Shown here piece by piece: positions 36,401 through 45,198 of a stretch of DNA of 64,000 bases. Positions within the stretch are counted from its first letter, which is position 1. Each line of letters opens with the position of its first letter. This stretch comes from Salmonella enterica subsp. houtenae serovar Houten (GTDB taxonomy: Bacteria > Pseudomonadota > Gammaproteobacteria > Enterobacterales > Enterobacteriaceae). Location: assembly GCA_900478215.1 (NCBI GenBank), contig LS483478.1:2666001-2730000 (forward strand), in the 5' to 3' direction. The translations under genes were made by a program, and so were the position numbers. A model generated the notes under the pieces. It saw nothing but the letters and a program-made list of their open reading frames with translations. It did no database searches and was not told where the DNA came from.

Positions 36401-36619
36401 GTGGTGGAAAAGACGCCGGACGTTATCTTCGTTGACGATCATCACCACGCCAGCGCGCCGATGACGCGTGCGCCAGCGCCGGAATATGTGCCGGAAGCCC
36501 CGCACTATAGCGACTGGCAGCGCCCCTCCTTCCACTTTGAAGGTAAAGGCGCCGCAGGCGGACACAGCGCCACACGTCACGCCAGCGCCCCGGCGACACG
36601 CCCACAGCCGGTAGAATGA
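33413..36619 (+). CDS. rne: Ribonuclease E
   Basis: Essential endoribonuclease and scaffold of the RNA degradosome. The 1068 residues comprise an S1 domain (about 36-120), a 5'-sensor/RNase H-like region, a DNase I-like catalytic domain with VIDSTEALTAIDINSA (the metal-binding Asp of family position 303) and IDFIDM (position 346), and the zinc-link CPRCSGTG. The low-complexity C-terminal half is Arg/Gln-rich near residues 600-690 (RNA binding) and Ala/Glu/Pro/Val-rich later; it binds RhlB, enolase and PNPase, the last probably at the extreme end. A terminator follows. Confidence 0.97.
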   Translation: MKRMLINATQQEELRVALVDGQRLYDLDIESPGHEQKKANIYKGKITRIEPSLEAAFVDYGAERHGFLPLKEIAREYFPANYSAHGRPNIKDVLREGQEVIVQIDKEERGNKGAALTTFISLAGSYLVLMPNNPRAGGISRRIEGDDRTELKEALASLELPEGMGLIVRTAGVGKSAEALQWDLSFRLKHWEAIQKAAESRPAPFLIHQESNVIVRAFRDYLRQDIGEILIDNPKVMEMARQHIAALGRPDFSSKIKLYTGEIPLFSHYQIESQIESAFQREVRLPSGGSIVIDSTEALTAIDINSARATRGGDIEETAFNTNLEAADEIARQLRLRDLGGLIVIDFIDMTPVRHQRAVENRLREAVRQDRARIQISHISRFGLLEMSRQRLSPSLGESSHHVCPRCSGTGTVRDNESLSLSILRLIEEEALKENTQEVHAIVPVPIASYLLNEKRTAVNAIETRQDGVRCVIVPNDQMETPHYSVLRVRKGEETPTLSYMLPKLHEEAMALPSEEEYAERKRPEQPALATFAMPDVPPAPTPAEPAVSVATAKKEKVAAAQPAQPGLFSRFLNALKQLFSGDEETKTVEKVAPKAEEKPERQQDRRKPRQNNRRDRNERRDTRDNRAERDGSESRDDNRRNRRQAQQQNAEARDTRQQETAEKVKTGDEQQQTPRRERNRRRNDDKRQAQQEVKALNREEQPVQDTEQEERVQQVQPRRKQRQLNQKVRFTNSAAVETVDTPVVVDEPRPVENVEQPVPAPRTELAKVDLPVVADIATEQDDTVEPRDNTGMPRRSRRSPRHLRVSGQRRRRYRDERYPTQSPMPLTVACASPEMASGKVWIRYPIVRPQETQVVEAQREADLALPQMVVAEQQVIAATVAFEPQASVQAVENVAVEPQTVAEPQAPDAVDVETTHPEVIAAPVDAQPQLIAESDAPVAQEVIADAEPVAETADTSITVAENVADVVVVEPEEETKAAAAVVEPSAEETVIAPAQVVEKTPDVIFVDDHHHASAPMTRAPAPEYVPEAPHYSDWQRPSFHFEGKGAAGGHSATRHASAPATRPQPVE

Positions 36620-36634
36620 TGTAAATGCTGATAC

Positions 36635-36661
36635 AAAGCCGACCGCCAGGTCGGCTTTTTT
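36635..36661 (+). terminator. Terminator of rne
   Basis: AAAGCCGACC (36635-36644) and GGTCGGCTTT (36649-36658), followed by Ts, 16 bases after the rne stop. Confidence 0.93.
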
Positions 36662-36796
36662 ATGCCCCTTACAGAGCGATGCCTCATCACCCCACGGCAT
36701 CTTTTAGTCACTCCAGGCGTTTACGAGTTCGGGCTGGATAATACGTACGGATGGCGTCGCTACGGGCACGACAATATGACCACCAGATGACGACTA

Positions 36797-36831
36797 AAAA
36801 AATGCCCGCGCCGGGGTGGATGGCGCGGGCA
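36797..36831 (-). terminator. Terminator of the flgB-flgL transcript
   Basis: GCCCGCGCC (36805-36813) and GGCGCGGGC (36823-36831), followed on minus by seven Ts, 44 bases beyond flgL. Confidence 0.92.
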
Positions 36832-36874
36832 GACAAAACATATCCAGTTTCGTGATATGTTTCAAAAAGAGGCG

Positions 36875-37828
36875 TTACCGGTTCAGTTGGAAAAGCGACA
36901 TTCCCTGCATGTCAGTAAACGTTTTATAGGAGGCCTGTAATGCCGCCTGTTGCATTACGTAGGAGGAGATGACCGAGTTCCAGTCCACATCCACCAGATT
37001 GCTCATCTGCAGCTTCTGTCCCAACGCCCGGTCGCTTCCCAGCGCATCCAGCGTACTGAGTTCGCTCAGTTGCGTCCCCAGTTCCGCACGAACGGTCAGG
37101 ACGTTATTAAGCGAGTTTTTTAAGCCGCGATTCGTTTTATCAATAGCGGCCGCAGCTTTTTCTTTTTCCACATCATTGCCTTCCACCGGTGTGTTGAGCG
37201 CTGTAATCGCCGTATCGAGCATGACAAACACATTCTTTTCGGAGTCGGTGCCATCAGGTTCAGGCACCGCATTGCTGGTGATGTTATTAAAAATTTGCGC
37301 TCCCGTATGACCAATCACCATCGTGCGTGCAGAATCTACCTGCTGGGTAACGCTTTTCTTGCCGCCATGATAATCCCCCGTCGCCTGATCGAAAGGCGCC
37401 GCTTCCGTTTTATACCCGGCAAAGATATAGCGACCATTGCCGTCCGTGCTGTTTGCCAGGTTCATCAGCTGATCGCGGATACCCTGTAGATCCGTCGCCA
37501 GCGACGCGCGGTCATCGTCGCTTAACGTGCCATTTCCGGCATAGACGATTTTTTCCTGCGCGGTTTGAATCGCCGTCGTCACCTGGCTGAGTACGCTCTC
37601 TTCCAGCGAAACTTTTTGGGTGGCAAACGTACGCGCCAGGGCGTACTGGCTATTCTGCGCCTGCGCCTGGGAGAGTACTACCGCCTGCGACGCAGCGATC
37701 GGATCGTCAGAGGGATTGGTAACCCGCTTACCGGTGGACATCTGCTCGCCCAGCTTCATCCATTCAGCCTGAGAGTTAGTGATACCGCTCATATTTTGTT
37801 CATACATCATCTGGGTACTGATACGCAT
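36875..37828 (-). CDS. flgL: Flagellar hook-filament junction protein FlgL (HAP3)
   Basis: The junction protein that joins FlgK to the filament. The 317 residues have flagellin-like N- and C-terminal coiled-coil ends (MRISTQMMYEQNM at the start, YKTFTDMQGMSLFQLNR at the end) and a variable middle. Length equals Salmonella FlgL. It lies 14 bp after flgK in one operon and is exported by the flagellar type III system with FlgN as chaperone. Confidence 0.96.
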   Translation of the reverse strand: MRISTQMMYEQNMSGITNSQAEWMKLGEQMSTGKRVTNPSDDPIAASQAVVLSQAQAQNSQYALARTFATQKVSLEESVLSQVTTAIQTAQEKIVYAGNGTLSDDDRASLATDLQGIRDQLMNLANSTDGNGRYIFAGYKTEAAPFDQATGDYHGGKKSVTQQVDSARTMVIGHTGAQIFNNITSNAVPEPDGTDSEKNVFVMLDTAITALNTPVEGNDVEKEKAAAAIDKTNRGLKNSLNNVLTVRAELGTQLSELSTLDALGSDRALGQKLQMSNLVDVDWNSVISSYVMQQAALQASYKTFTDMQGMSLFQLNR

Positions 37829-37842
37829 GTCATCTTTCTCCC

Positions 37843-39504
37843 TTAGCGAATATTCAGTAACGCATCAAACAGCGCGTTCGCGGTCTGTAATACTTGCGCA
37901 TTCGCCAGATAATACTGCTGATAACGCTGCAAATTGCCGTACTCTTCGTCGAGGTTAACGCCGGAAACCGACTGTTGCTGTTTATAAAGCTGTTTCACCA
38001 CATTCGCCTGGGTGGTACTACTGGTTTTCAGCGTTGACGTTTTGTTGCCCACATCGCTGACCAGCGTGGCGTAGGCATCATTAAAGGTTTTGTTGCCGCC
38101 CACTACGTTGTCATTTTGTAAGTTCAACAACGCCTGGCCATTGCGGTTATCGCTGTCGCCGGTATCCACAGCAGGATCGAGTTTTGACTCAGCAGCCATC
38201 GCAATCTCAGCTTCATTCGTCACTTTAACGCTCATGTCGACGATAGCATTGCTGACCGGCTTCAGAAGGAAACTGTCGTTCTTCTGCGCACCGGCGCCCA
38301 CCGTCACTTTCAGACCATCAATCTCCAGTTTTCCGTCAACATCTTTTGTCGCTGTGAACGTCGTGTTATCCGCCAGGCGAGTAACCTGCCAGTCAGTACC
38401 ATCAAAAACTATCTGATAATCCGTCGCCTGAACCTTTGTGCTCTCGGCCACCTCTGCGGTTAACAATACTGTTTTATCCGCATTATTACTGTTGCTATAC
38501 ACTACAGGCGAACCGATGCCAAAAAAGTCTTTCCCTTTCTTGCCGTCGGCGTCATAACCTTTGGTATGCTGCGCGTTAAACGCATCGGCAAACGCTAACG
38601 CCAACTGGCCCAAAGTATTACGAGTCTGATCCAGATCCTGAGAACGGAACGTCAGTAGCCCGCCGAGCGAGCCGGTATTCAGTAACTTTTCCGGAATTTC
38701 GATATTACCAGCGGCCTCATCGACATACGCGACAGTCGTTCGCGTCGGGTCGGCGCTGGAGGGGACCGCCGCCAGCTGACGCGCCGTTGAGCCCTGCACC
38801 AGCGTATAGCCATTGGCCATCGTCAGGTTATAGGTACCGCCGTCCTGTACGCTCACCTCGACGCCAACGATCTTGTTAAGCTCGCTGACCAATTGGTCAC
38901 GCTGATCGAGCAGATCGTTCGGCGATGCGCCCGCACCTACCCCCGTCAAGCGGGAGATTTGATCGTTCAGGTTAGCTATCTGCTTAGCGTAATTATTAAT
39001 TTGCGCTACGCTGGAGCCAATCGCGATATTGACCTGTTTATCCTGATCGCGTAGGTACTGATCGGTGGTTTTGAACTGGTTTACCAGCCCTTCCGCGTTA
39101 CCAATCAACGCCTGACGCGCCGCAGGATCTTCCGCGTTACTGACCAATGTTTGCAGGCTGGTAAAAAAACTCTGCAACGAGCCAGACAGTGAGCTGGATT
39201 TATCGGCCAGCAGGTTGTCGATTTTCGACATTTGTTCATAGCGCGTGGTCAAGCCGCTGCTCTGGTTTTGCGCGCCGCGTAGCTGATTGGTGATAAACGC
39301 ATCATATTCGCGCTGTACGCCTGAAACGTAAACGCCATTACCTATCCAGCCGCCAGCCCCTAACGTACTGTTTGCCTGCGCCAGAATAGTTGTCTGCCGG
39401 GTATAACCCGCAACGTTATAATTGTTGATGTTATTACTGACCGTATTTAACGCGGACTGTGCGGCGTTAAGCCCGCTCATAGCGTGATTAATCAAGCTGG
39501 ACAT
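37843..39504 (-). CDS. flgK: Flagellar hook-associated protein FlgK (HAP1)
   Basis: First hook-filament junction protein. The 553 residues start with the conserved rod/hook motif (SSLINHAMSGLNAAQSALNT...NNINNYNVAGYTRQ) and end with the coiled coil QVLQTANALFDALLNIR. The length is that of Salmonella. The D3/C-terminal middle part (about 320-470) differs from what I recall for Typhimurium. A sigma-28 promoter lies just upstream, so it is also made as a class 3 gene. Confidence 0.96.
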   Translation of the reverse strand: MSSLINHAMSGLNAAQSALNTVSNNINNYNVAGYTRQTTILAQANSTLGAGGWIGNGVYVSGVQREYDAFITNQLRGAQNQSSGLTTRYEQMSKIDNLLADKSSSLSGSLQSFFTSLQTLVSNAEDPAARQALIGNAEGLVNQFKTTDQYLRDQDKQVNIAIGSSVAQINNYAKQIANLNDQISRLTGVGAGASPNDLLDQRDQLVSELNKIVGVEVSVQDGGTYNLTMANGYTLVQGSTARQLAAVPSSADPTRTTVAYVDEAAGNIEIPEKLLNTGSLGGLLTFRSQDLDQTRNTLGQLALAFADAFNAQHTKGYDADGKKGKDFFGIGSPVVYSNSNNADKTVLLTAEVAESTKVQATDYQIVFDGTDWQVTRLADNTTFTATKDVDGKLEIDGLKVTVGAGAQKNDSFLLKPVSNAIVDMSVKVTNEAEIAMAAESKLDPAVDTGDSDNRNGQALLNLQNDNVVGGNKTFNDAYATLVSDVGNKTSTLKTSSTTQANVVKQLYKQQQSVSGVNLDEEYGNLQRYQQYYLANAQVLQTANALFDALLNIR

Positions 39505-39536
39505 GATGGTTCCTTTTAATCCTTCAATACTCGTTA

Positions 39537-39563
39537 TTATCGGCAGCGACTACGTGGACTTGA
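39537..39563 (-). promoter_or_regulatory. Sigma-28 (FliA) promoter for flgKL
   Basis: On minus: TCAA, 15 bases, GCCGATAA. The -10 matches the sigma-28 consensus exactly and the -35 (TAAA consensus) matches at three of four positions. It lies 33 bp before the flgK start. Confidence 0.9.
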
Positions 39564-39568
39564 GCCAT

Positions 39569-40519
39569 TTAAAAGAGATTATCGAGATTCGCACTGTAGG
39601 TTTTGCTGACCTTTTCACTCATCGCTTTCAACTGCTGGATCATGCTGGTTAATTTACGCGCATAGTGAGGGTCGGTGGCGTATCCGGCGTTTTGCAGGGC
39701 GACGGCGCCCTGCTCCGCCGTGGCGGCGGTGGTCACGGCAGCGTAGCGTGGGTTACGCGTTAACAGCGCGACATAATCCGATAACGCCTCCAGATATGAG
39801 CTATAGACGCGGAATTTCGCTTTCACTTTTTTCGCTTCGCCATTTTCGTATTCGGTAGTGGTGATTTCCGTCACCGGCCCTTTCCAACTGGCGGTCGCTT
39901 TCACGCCAAACACGTTATAACTGGGCTCGCCATTCTCCCGCAGGATTTGCCGCTGCCCCCAGCCGGACTCCAGCGCCGCCTGCGCCAGAATCAGATGATG
40001 CGGCACCCCGCTTTGTTCGCTGGCCAGCCTCGCCGGGAGCGAAAGCCGGGCCAGAAAGTCTCTACTGTCGCCGGAGAGCGGTGCGTCGCTGCTGTCCGGT
40101 GTTTTCGGCATCGCCTTGCGCACCAGTTGGATCAGCGCCTGATTTTGATAGCTGTTTACCGTCTCCAGGGAGAATTTAAGCGGTACTTGCGGCGCGTCAT
40201 CCGCAGGCATCGTCTGCCCGCTGGTCATCTGTTTAACCATCATATCCGCCAGCCCCAATCCCTTGCCGGCGGTCATCTGCTGGGCGATCTGCTGGTCATA
40301 CATGCTGGTATACAGACGCGTCTGATCGCTACTGAATAAGCCATCTTTGGGTAAAGCCTCGCGCATACTTTTCAGCATCATCTGGACAAACATCCCTTCC
40401 ACCTGACGGGCCACCGGACGGATATTCGCCGCCGGGTCCTGGCCCGCTTTCACTTTCAGTTCGTTCAGAGATTGCGCATCCCAGGCCGCGCTGGTCAGCA
40501 ATTTACCGTCACCGATCAT
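39569..40519 (-). CDS. flgJ: Flagellar rod assembly protein / muramidase FlgJ
   Basis: Rod-capping protein with a peptidoglycan hydrolase domain that opens the wall for the rod. The 316 residues comprise an N-terminal rod-cap domain (about 1-150) and a C-terminal glucosaminidase-type domain (about 150-316) with ILAQAALESGWGQR, whose Glu is catalytic. Its ATG overlaps the flgI stop by one base (TGATG), so translation is coupled. Confidence 0.96.
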   Translation of the reverse strand: MIGDGKLLTSAAWDAQSLNELKVKAGQDPAANIRPVARQVEGMFVQMMLKSMREALPKDGLFSSDQTRLYTSMYDQQIAQQMTAGKGLGLADMMVKQMTSGQTMPADDAPQVPLKFSLETVNSYQNQALIQLVRKAMPKTPDSSDAPLSGDSRDFLARLSLPARLASEQSGVPHHLILAQAALESGWGQRQILRENGEPSYNVFGVKATASWKGPVTEITTTEYENGEAKKVKAKFRVYSSYLEALSDYVALLTRNPRYAAVTTAATAEQGAVALQNAGYATDPHYARKLTSMIQQLKAMSEKVSKTYSANLDNLF

Positions 40520-41616
40520 CAGATAATTTCCAGTTTGGCGCGTAAACAGCCTGCACTCTGCATGGATTGTAAAATCGACATCAGATCCATCGGCGTCGCG
40601 CCAAGCGCATTCAGCGCGCGCACTACGCTGTTCAGATTGGCGCTGGAACGCACGCTCTGTAGCGATCCGCCGCTTTGGCGCAAATCTATCTGAGTCTGTG
40701 GCGTCACCACGGTCTGGCCGCCGCCAAAGGGCGTATTCGGCTGGTTGACGTTGAGCTGGCGATTGACCGTCACTGACAAATTGCCCTGCGCCACCGCACA
40801 GCTATCCAGCGTCACTTCCCGATTCATGACCACTGAACCGGTACGCGAGTTAATCACGACTTTTGCATCCTGCGGCGTCACGTTGACTTCCATATTTTGA
40901 ATGTCCGCCAGAAAACGCACCTGCGAGCTGTTGCCGCTGGGCACGCGTACCTGTACCGTTCGCGCATCAAGCGCAGTGGCGCTGCCATAACCGCGGGCGC
41001 GGTTGATGGCGTCGGTAATTTGCTGCGCCATCGTAAAATCTTCGTCGTTCAATTGCAGATTAATGGTGTTTCCAGCGCCAAACTGAGTCGGCAACTCGCG
41101 TTCAATAATCGCGCCGTTTGTGATGCGCCCGCCGTTAAGCTGGTTAACCTGCACGCTACTGCCGCCTGCGGAAGCGCCCGCGCCGCCGACCAGAATATTC
41201 CCCTGCGCCAGAGCATATACCTGGCTGTCCACCCCTTTTAACGGCGTCATTAATAACGTCCCGCCACGCAGACTTTTGGCGTTCCCCATTGAGGAAACGA
41301 CGACATCGATCGTTTGTCCCTGTCGCGCAAAAGGCGGATACGACGCCGTCACCATCACCGCCGCCACGTTTTTCAACTGCATGTTGGTGCCGGTAGGGAC
41401 CGTAATCCCCAGTTGTGACAGCATGTTATTCAGCGTCTGGGTGGTAAATGGCGTCTGGGTCGTCTGGTCGCCCGTACCGTCCAGCCCGACCACCAGTCCG
41501 TAGCCGATCAGCGAATTTTCCCGCACGCCCTGGACACTGGTCAGATCCCGGATACGCTCGGCGTGCGCCAGAGTGGCAACCAATGCCAGAACGATTCCTG
41601 CAAGAGCTTTAAACAC
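40519..41616 (-). CDS. flgI: Flagellar P-ring protein FlgI
   Basis: Forms the P-ring in the peptidoglycan layer. The 365 residues have a signal peptide ([24 protein letters not shown]) cleaved after residue 19, exported by Sec rather than the flagellar system. Two in-frame GTG codons, at 41622 and 41616, are possible starts. I chose 41616, which has GAGGTG at good distance and gives the known Salmonella length. A pair of cysteines (SCAVAQG and AGCLRA) probably forms the stabilising disulfide. Confidence 0.94.
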
Positions 41617-41627
41617 ATACACCTCGC

Positions 41628-42326
41628 TTACATCGGCGACAAATTAAGGAAGAAACGTTGCAGCCAGCCCATATTTTGCGCTTCGTTAATATAGCCGTTC
41701 CCGACATATTCAATCCGCGCATCCGCTACCTGTGTCGAGGGTACGGAGTTGCTGCCGCTGATGGTGCGTGGATTTACCACGCCGGAGAAGCGGATGAATT
41801 CCGTTCCCTGATTAATCGCGATCTGTTTTTCACCCACGACGTGTAAATTGCCATTGGCCAGAACCTGATCGACGGTCACGGTCAGCGTGCCGCTAAAGGT
41901 ATTGCTGGCATTCGCGCCGCCTTTACCGTTAAAAGAGTTGCCGCCGGAGGCCTCCATATCCGCGCGGGAATTACCGAATAATCCCTGCAGATAACGCGGC
42001 ACCGTATCAAAACCAAAACTGGTTTTGCCGTCGCGGCTGGCATTTGCCGACGAACTTTTACTGGCGCTGACGTTTTCCTGTAAGACAATCGTGAGCGTAT
42101 CGCCGATATTACGTGGCCGACGATCTTCAAAAAGCGGCTGATAGCCATAATTAATCGGCTGTGCTGACTGAAATATAGAGCCATTCGCCACCGGTACCGG
42201 GCCTGGTATCGGCTGCGCCGTGGTCGCCCCCTGCACGAGCGGTTTAGCGGGTATCCAGGCGCATCCTGTCAGCGTCGCGACCATCAAGGCCATTACTGGA
42301 TAAACGTGAAGCGCGTATTTTTGCAT
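41628..42326 (-). CDS. flgH: Flagellar L-ring lipoprotein FlgH
   Basis: Forms the L-ring in the outer membrane. The 232 residues have a lipoprotein signal ending LTG/C22, a linker and a beta-rich domain with [15 protein letters not shown] and [13 protein letters not shown] chose the ATG at 42326 ([10 protein letters not shown]), the remembered Salmonella start. The upstream ATG at 42341 would add five residues and cannot be excluded. Confidence 0.93.
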
Positions 42327-42382
42327 TACCTTCATCTTCAAAATCAGGGAGCCGGTGGCGTATTCCCCCCACCGGCGGTCCC

Positions 42383-43165
42383 TTAGAGTTGCGTCAGTTT
42401 CTGCAGCATCTGATCGGTCGTCGATACTGCTTTACTGTTAATTTCATAGGCGCGTTGAACCTGAATCATATTTACCAGCTCTTCCGCCACGTTAACGTTC
42501 GACGTTTCGACATACCCTTGATACAACAACCCCGCGCCGTTGAGCCCCGGCGTACTTTCGTTCGGCGCGCCGGACGATTGCGTTTCGACATAGAGGTTCT
42601 CGCCGATGCTCTCCAGCCCGGTGTCGTTCATAAAGGTGGTCAGATTGAGCTGCCCGACCTGAATCGGCGCGGCCTGCCCCTGCTGGGTCACGCTTACCAC
42701 GCCGTCGCGGCCAATCGTAATGCTTAACGCGTTGGCCGGAATGGTGATCGCAGGCTGAACCTGAAAACCGCCCGCCGTCACCAGCTGGCCGTTCTGGTCC
42801 ACCTGGAAAGAGCCGTCGCGGGTATAGGCTGACGTACCGTCCGGCAGCATAACCTGGAAAAAGCCCTGCCCTTTGATCGCCACATCTTTACTGTTATTGG
42901 TCTGTGACAGATTACCCTGACTGTGCAGACGTTCCGTGGCGACCGGACGGACGCCGGTACCGATTTGCAGCCCGGAGGGCAGCGTCGTCTGCTCGGACGA
43001 CTGTGCGCCCGGCTGGCGGATGGTCTGGTACAACAGATCTTCAAATACTGCGCGCTGACGCTTAAAACCATTAGTGCTGACGTTTGCCAGGTTATTGGCA
43101 ATCACATCCATATTGGTTTGCTGCGCGTCCAGGCCGGTTTTGGCGATCCATAATGAACTGATCAT
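42383..43165 (-). CDS. flgG: Flagellar distal rod protein FlgG
   Basis: Builds the distal rod. The 260 residues start with the rod/hook family N-terminus (SLWIAKTGLDAQQTNMDVIANNLANVSTNGFKR in overlapping parts) and end with VNMIQVQRAYEINSKAVSTTDQMLQKL. Both conserved coiled-coil ends are intact. It lies 13 bp after flgF. Confidence 0.97.
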   Translation of the reverse strand: MISSLWIAKTGLDAQQTNMDVIANNLANVSTNGFKRQRAVFEDLLYQTIRQPGAQSSEQTTLPSGLQIGTGVRPVATERLHSQGNLSQTNNSKDVAIKGQGFFQVMLPDGTSAYTRDGSFQVDQNGQLVTAGGFQVQPAITIPANALSITIGRDGVVSVTQQGQAAPIQVGQLNLTTFMNDTGLESIGENLYVETQSSGAPNESTPGLNGAGLLYQGYVETSNVNVAEELVNMIQVQRAYEINSKAVSTTDQMLQKLTQL

Positions 43166-43178
43166 AAAATGTCCTGTA

Positions 43179-43934
43179 TTAACTCATTGACAGCAGTTGG
43201 TTAGCTCGCCCTTCGTTTTCATCAACGCTGGTGATAACCTTCATCTGCATTTCAAAACGGCGCGCGTTAGCGATCATATCGGTCATGGCTTCAACCGGCT
43301 TAACGTTACTGCCTTCCAGTACGCCCGACATGATGCGAATAGACGGATCGGCGGCCAGTATCGCGCCGCGTTCGGCCTGTGCGTCAGCGGTGAGGCGGAA
43401 TAAACCGTCATCGCCGCGCTGTACTTCATTGCCTTCCGCTTTGACCAGTTTCAGTTGCCCAACGGGCGCCACCGTATTCGGCGGGTCGCCCGGGTTGAGC
43501 GCGGAGATCGTGCCGTCTGCCGCAATGGTGATTTCCGACCCTTCCGGAACGGTAATCGGGCCGCCTTCGCCGATTACGGGATGCCCCTGAATGGTTAACT
43601 GCCCGGTCGGACCTACCTGAATATTCCCGTTACGGGTATATCCTTCGGTGCCATCCGCCGCTTGCACTACCAGCCAGCCGTCCTGCTGTAACGCGACATC
43701 CAGCGGGCGAGAGGTATAGTCCAACTGGCCCGGGGTCATATCCGCCCCCGGCGTCGACGCCGTAACCAGCGTGCGCGTCGCTAAAGAGAGGCCATCAACG
43801 GGCACCGCGCGTAGCGCATTGAGCTGCGCACGAAAGCCCGGCGTCGAGGCATTAGCCAGGTTGCTGGCCGTTACCGCCTGCTGGTTAAGCGTCTGGCTGG
43901 CCGCCCCCATGGCGGTATAAATTGCGTGATCCAT
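43179..43934 (-). CDS. flgF: Flagellar proximal rod protein FlgF
   Basis: One of the proximal rod proteins. The 251 residues have the conserved N-terminus (MDHAIYTAMGAASQTLNQQA, ASNLANASTPGF) and C-terminus (MTDMIANARRFEMQMKVI). Exported by the flagellar system without a Sec signal. It lies 20 bp after flgE. Confidence 0.96.
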   Translation of the reverse strand: MDHAIYTAMGAASQTLNQQAVTASNLANASTPGFRAQLNALRAVPVDGLSLATRTLVTASTPGADMTPGQLDYTSRPLDVALQQDGWLVVQAADGTEGYTRNGNIQVGPTGQLTIQGHPVIGEGGPITVPEGSEITIAADGTISALNPGDPPNTVAPVGQLKLVKAEGNEVQRGDDGLFRLTADAQAERGAILAADPSIRIMSGVLEGSNVKPVEAMTDMIANARRFEMQMKVITSVDENEGRANQLLSMS

Positions 43935-43954
43935 TAAGCTATCCCGTCAGGCGC

Positions 43955-45172
43955 TTAGCGCAGGTTAACCAAAGTATTGAGGATCTGGTCCTGAGTTTTG
44001 ATGGTCTGCGCATTCGACTGGTAGTTACGCTGCGCGACGATCATATTCACCAGCTCTTTACTCAAATCCACGTTAGAGGCTTCCAGCGCGCCGTTCGTCA
44101 GCTTGCCGAAGTTACCGGAACCAGCGATTCCCAGCAGCGCGACCCCGGAGGCCTGCGTCGCGGCCCAGACGTTATCGCCCTGAGATGCCAGACCTTCGTT
44201 GTTGGCGAAGTTAGCCAGCACAATCTGCCCCAGCACCTGCTCCTGCTCGTTGGAATAGTTCCCTACCACGGTGCCGTCATTGTTAATCTGGTAGCTCACC
44301 AGGTCGCCAGGCTTATAGCCGTTCTGATTGGTGGCGACAATGTTGTTAGCCCCGGTGTTCTGCTGCATGGAGTTAAGGAAGTTCAGAGAGAACGTGGCTG
44401 CCGTCGCGCCATTAATCGCACCGGTGGTAATATTGACCGTACCGCCGGATTGCAGGATCCCGTTTGCATTAAATACCAGAGTTGTTGATGGTGCCGTCGG
44501 CGCTGTGGCTGCAGGATCGCTGCTGTCATGGGTGTACACGGCCCATTCATTATCTTTGGTAGAGCTTTTAACGAAATAGACGTTCATGTCATGGGCATTA
44601 CCCTGGCTGTCATAAACGGTGACGGTCCCTTTTTTATTATACGAATCCGCATCATTCACACTAAAGGGCGTTTTAGACGGTACAGGATCCGTCGAGTTCA
44701 GGTTCACCTGCATTGACGCGGTGGTGGTCGATTTTGCCGCCATCAGCGTGTTCGGAATGGTGATCGGCGCGGGATTCGCTCCCTGCTGAATGGTCGGCGG
44801 CGTACCGGTGGCCGGATAGCCAGTCAATTGCATCCCCTGCATATTGACCAGGTTACGATTCTCATCCAGTTTGAACTGGCCGTTGCGGCTATAGAAAACG
44901 GAACCGTTGCTGTCTACCAGGCGGAAAAAACCGTTCTGGCTAATCGCGACGTCCAGCCCGCGACCGGTGTTCGTTGTCGTACCGTCGGTAAAATCCTGGG
45001 TAATCCCCGCCACTTTTACGCCCAGCCCCACTTTTGAACCGGCGAACATATCGGCAAACGATGCCGTACCGGATTTAAAGCCGTAAGTGGCTGAGTTGGC
45101 GATGTTATTACCGATAACATCAAGGTTGGTGGCCGCAGCGTTCAGACCGCTAACCGCTTGAGAAAAAGACAT
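43955..45172 (-). CDS. flgE: Flagellar hook protein FlgE
   Basis: Structural subunit of the hook. The 405 residues have the conserved ends (SFSQAVSGLNAAATNLDVIG at the start, NYQSNAQTIKTQDQILNTL near the end). The surface domain region around residues 205-270 reads VKSSTKDNEWAVYTH; from memory Typhimurium FlgE is two residues shorter here (VKTKDN) and differs nearby. The conserved polymerisation ends are intact, so the hook should be functional. Confidence 0.96.
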   Translation of the reverse strand: MSFSQAVSGLNAAATNLDVIGNNIANSATYGFKSGTASFADMFAGSKVGLGVKVAGITQDFTDGTTTNTGRGLDVAISQNGFFRLVDSNGSVFYSRNGQFKLDENRNLVNMQGMQLTGYPATGTPPTIQQGANPAPITIPNTLMAAKSTTTASMQVNLNSTDPVPSKTPFSVNDADSYNKKGTVTVYDSQGNAHDMNVYFVKSSTKDNEWAVYTHDSSDPAATAPTAPSTTLVFNANGILQSGGTVNITTGAINGATAATFSLNFLNSMQQNTGANNIVATNQNGYKPGDLVSYQINNDGTVVGNYSNEQEQVLGQIVLANFANNEGLASQGDNVWAATQASGVALLGIAGSGNFGKLTNGALEASNVDLSKELVNMIVAQRNYQSNAQTIKTQDQILNTLVNLR

Positions 45173-45198
45173 GACTGACTCCTGATAAGTGTAAAGGC

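Noticed and set aside
35891..36700. Open frame of 269 codons on the minus strand at the end of rne
   Set aside because: A shadow of the Ala/Val/Glu-rich C-terminal tail; repetitive Arg/Phe/Asn product and no start signal.
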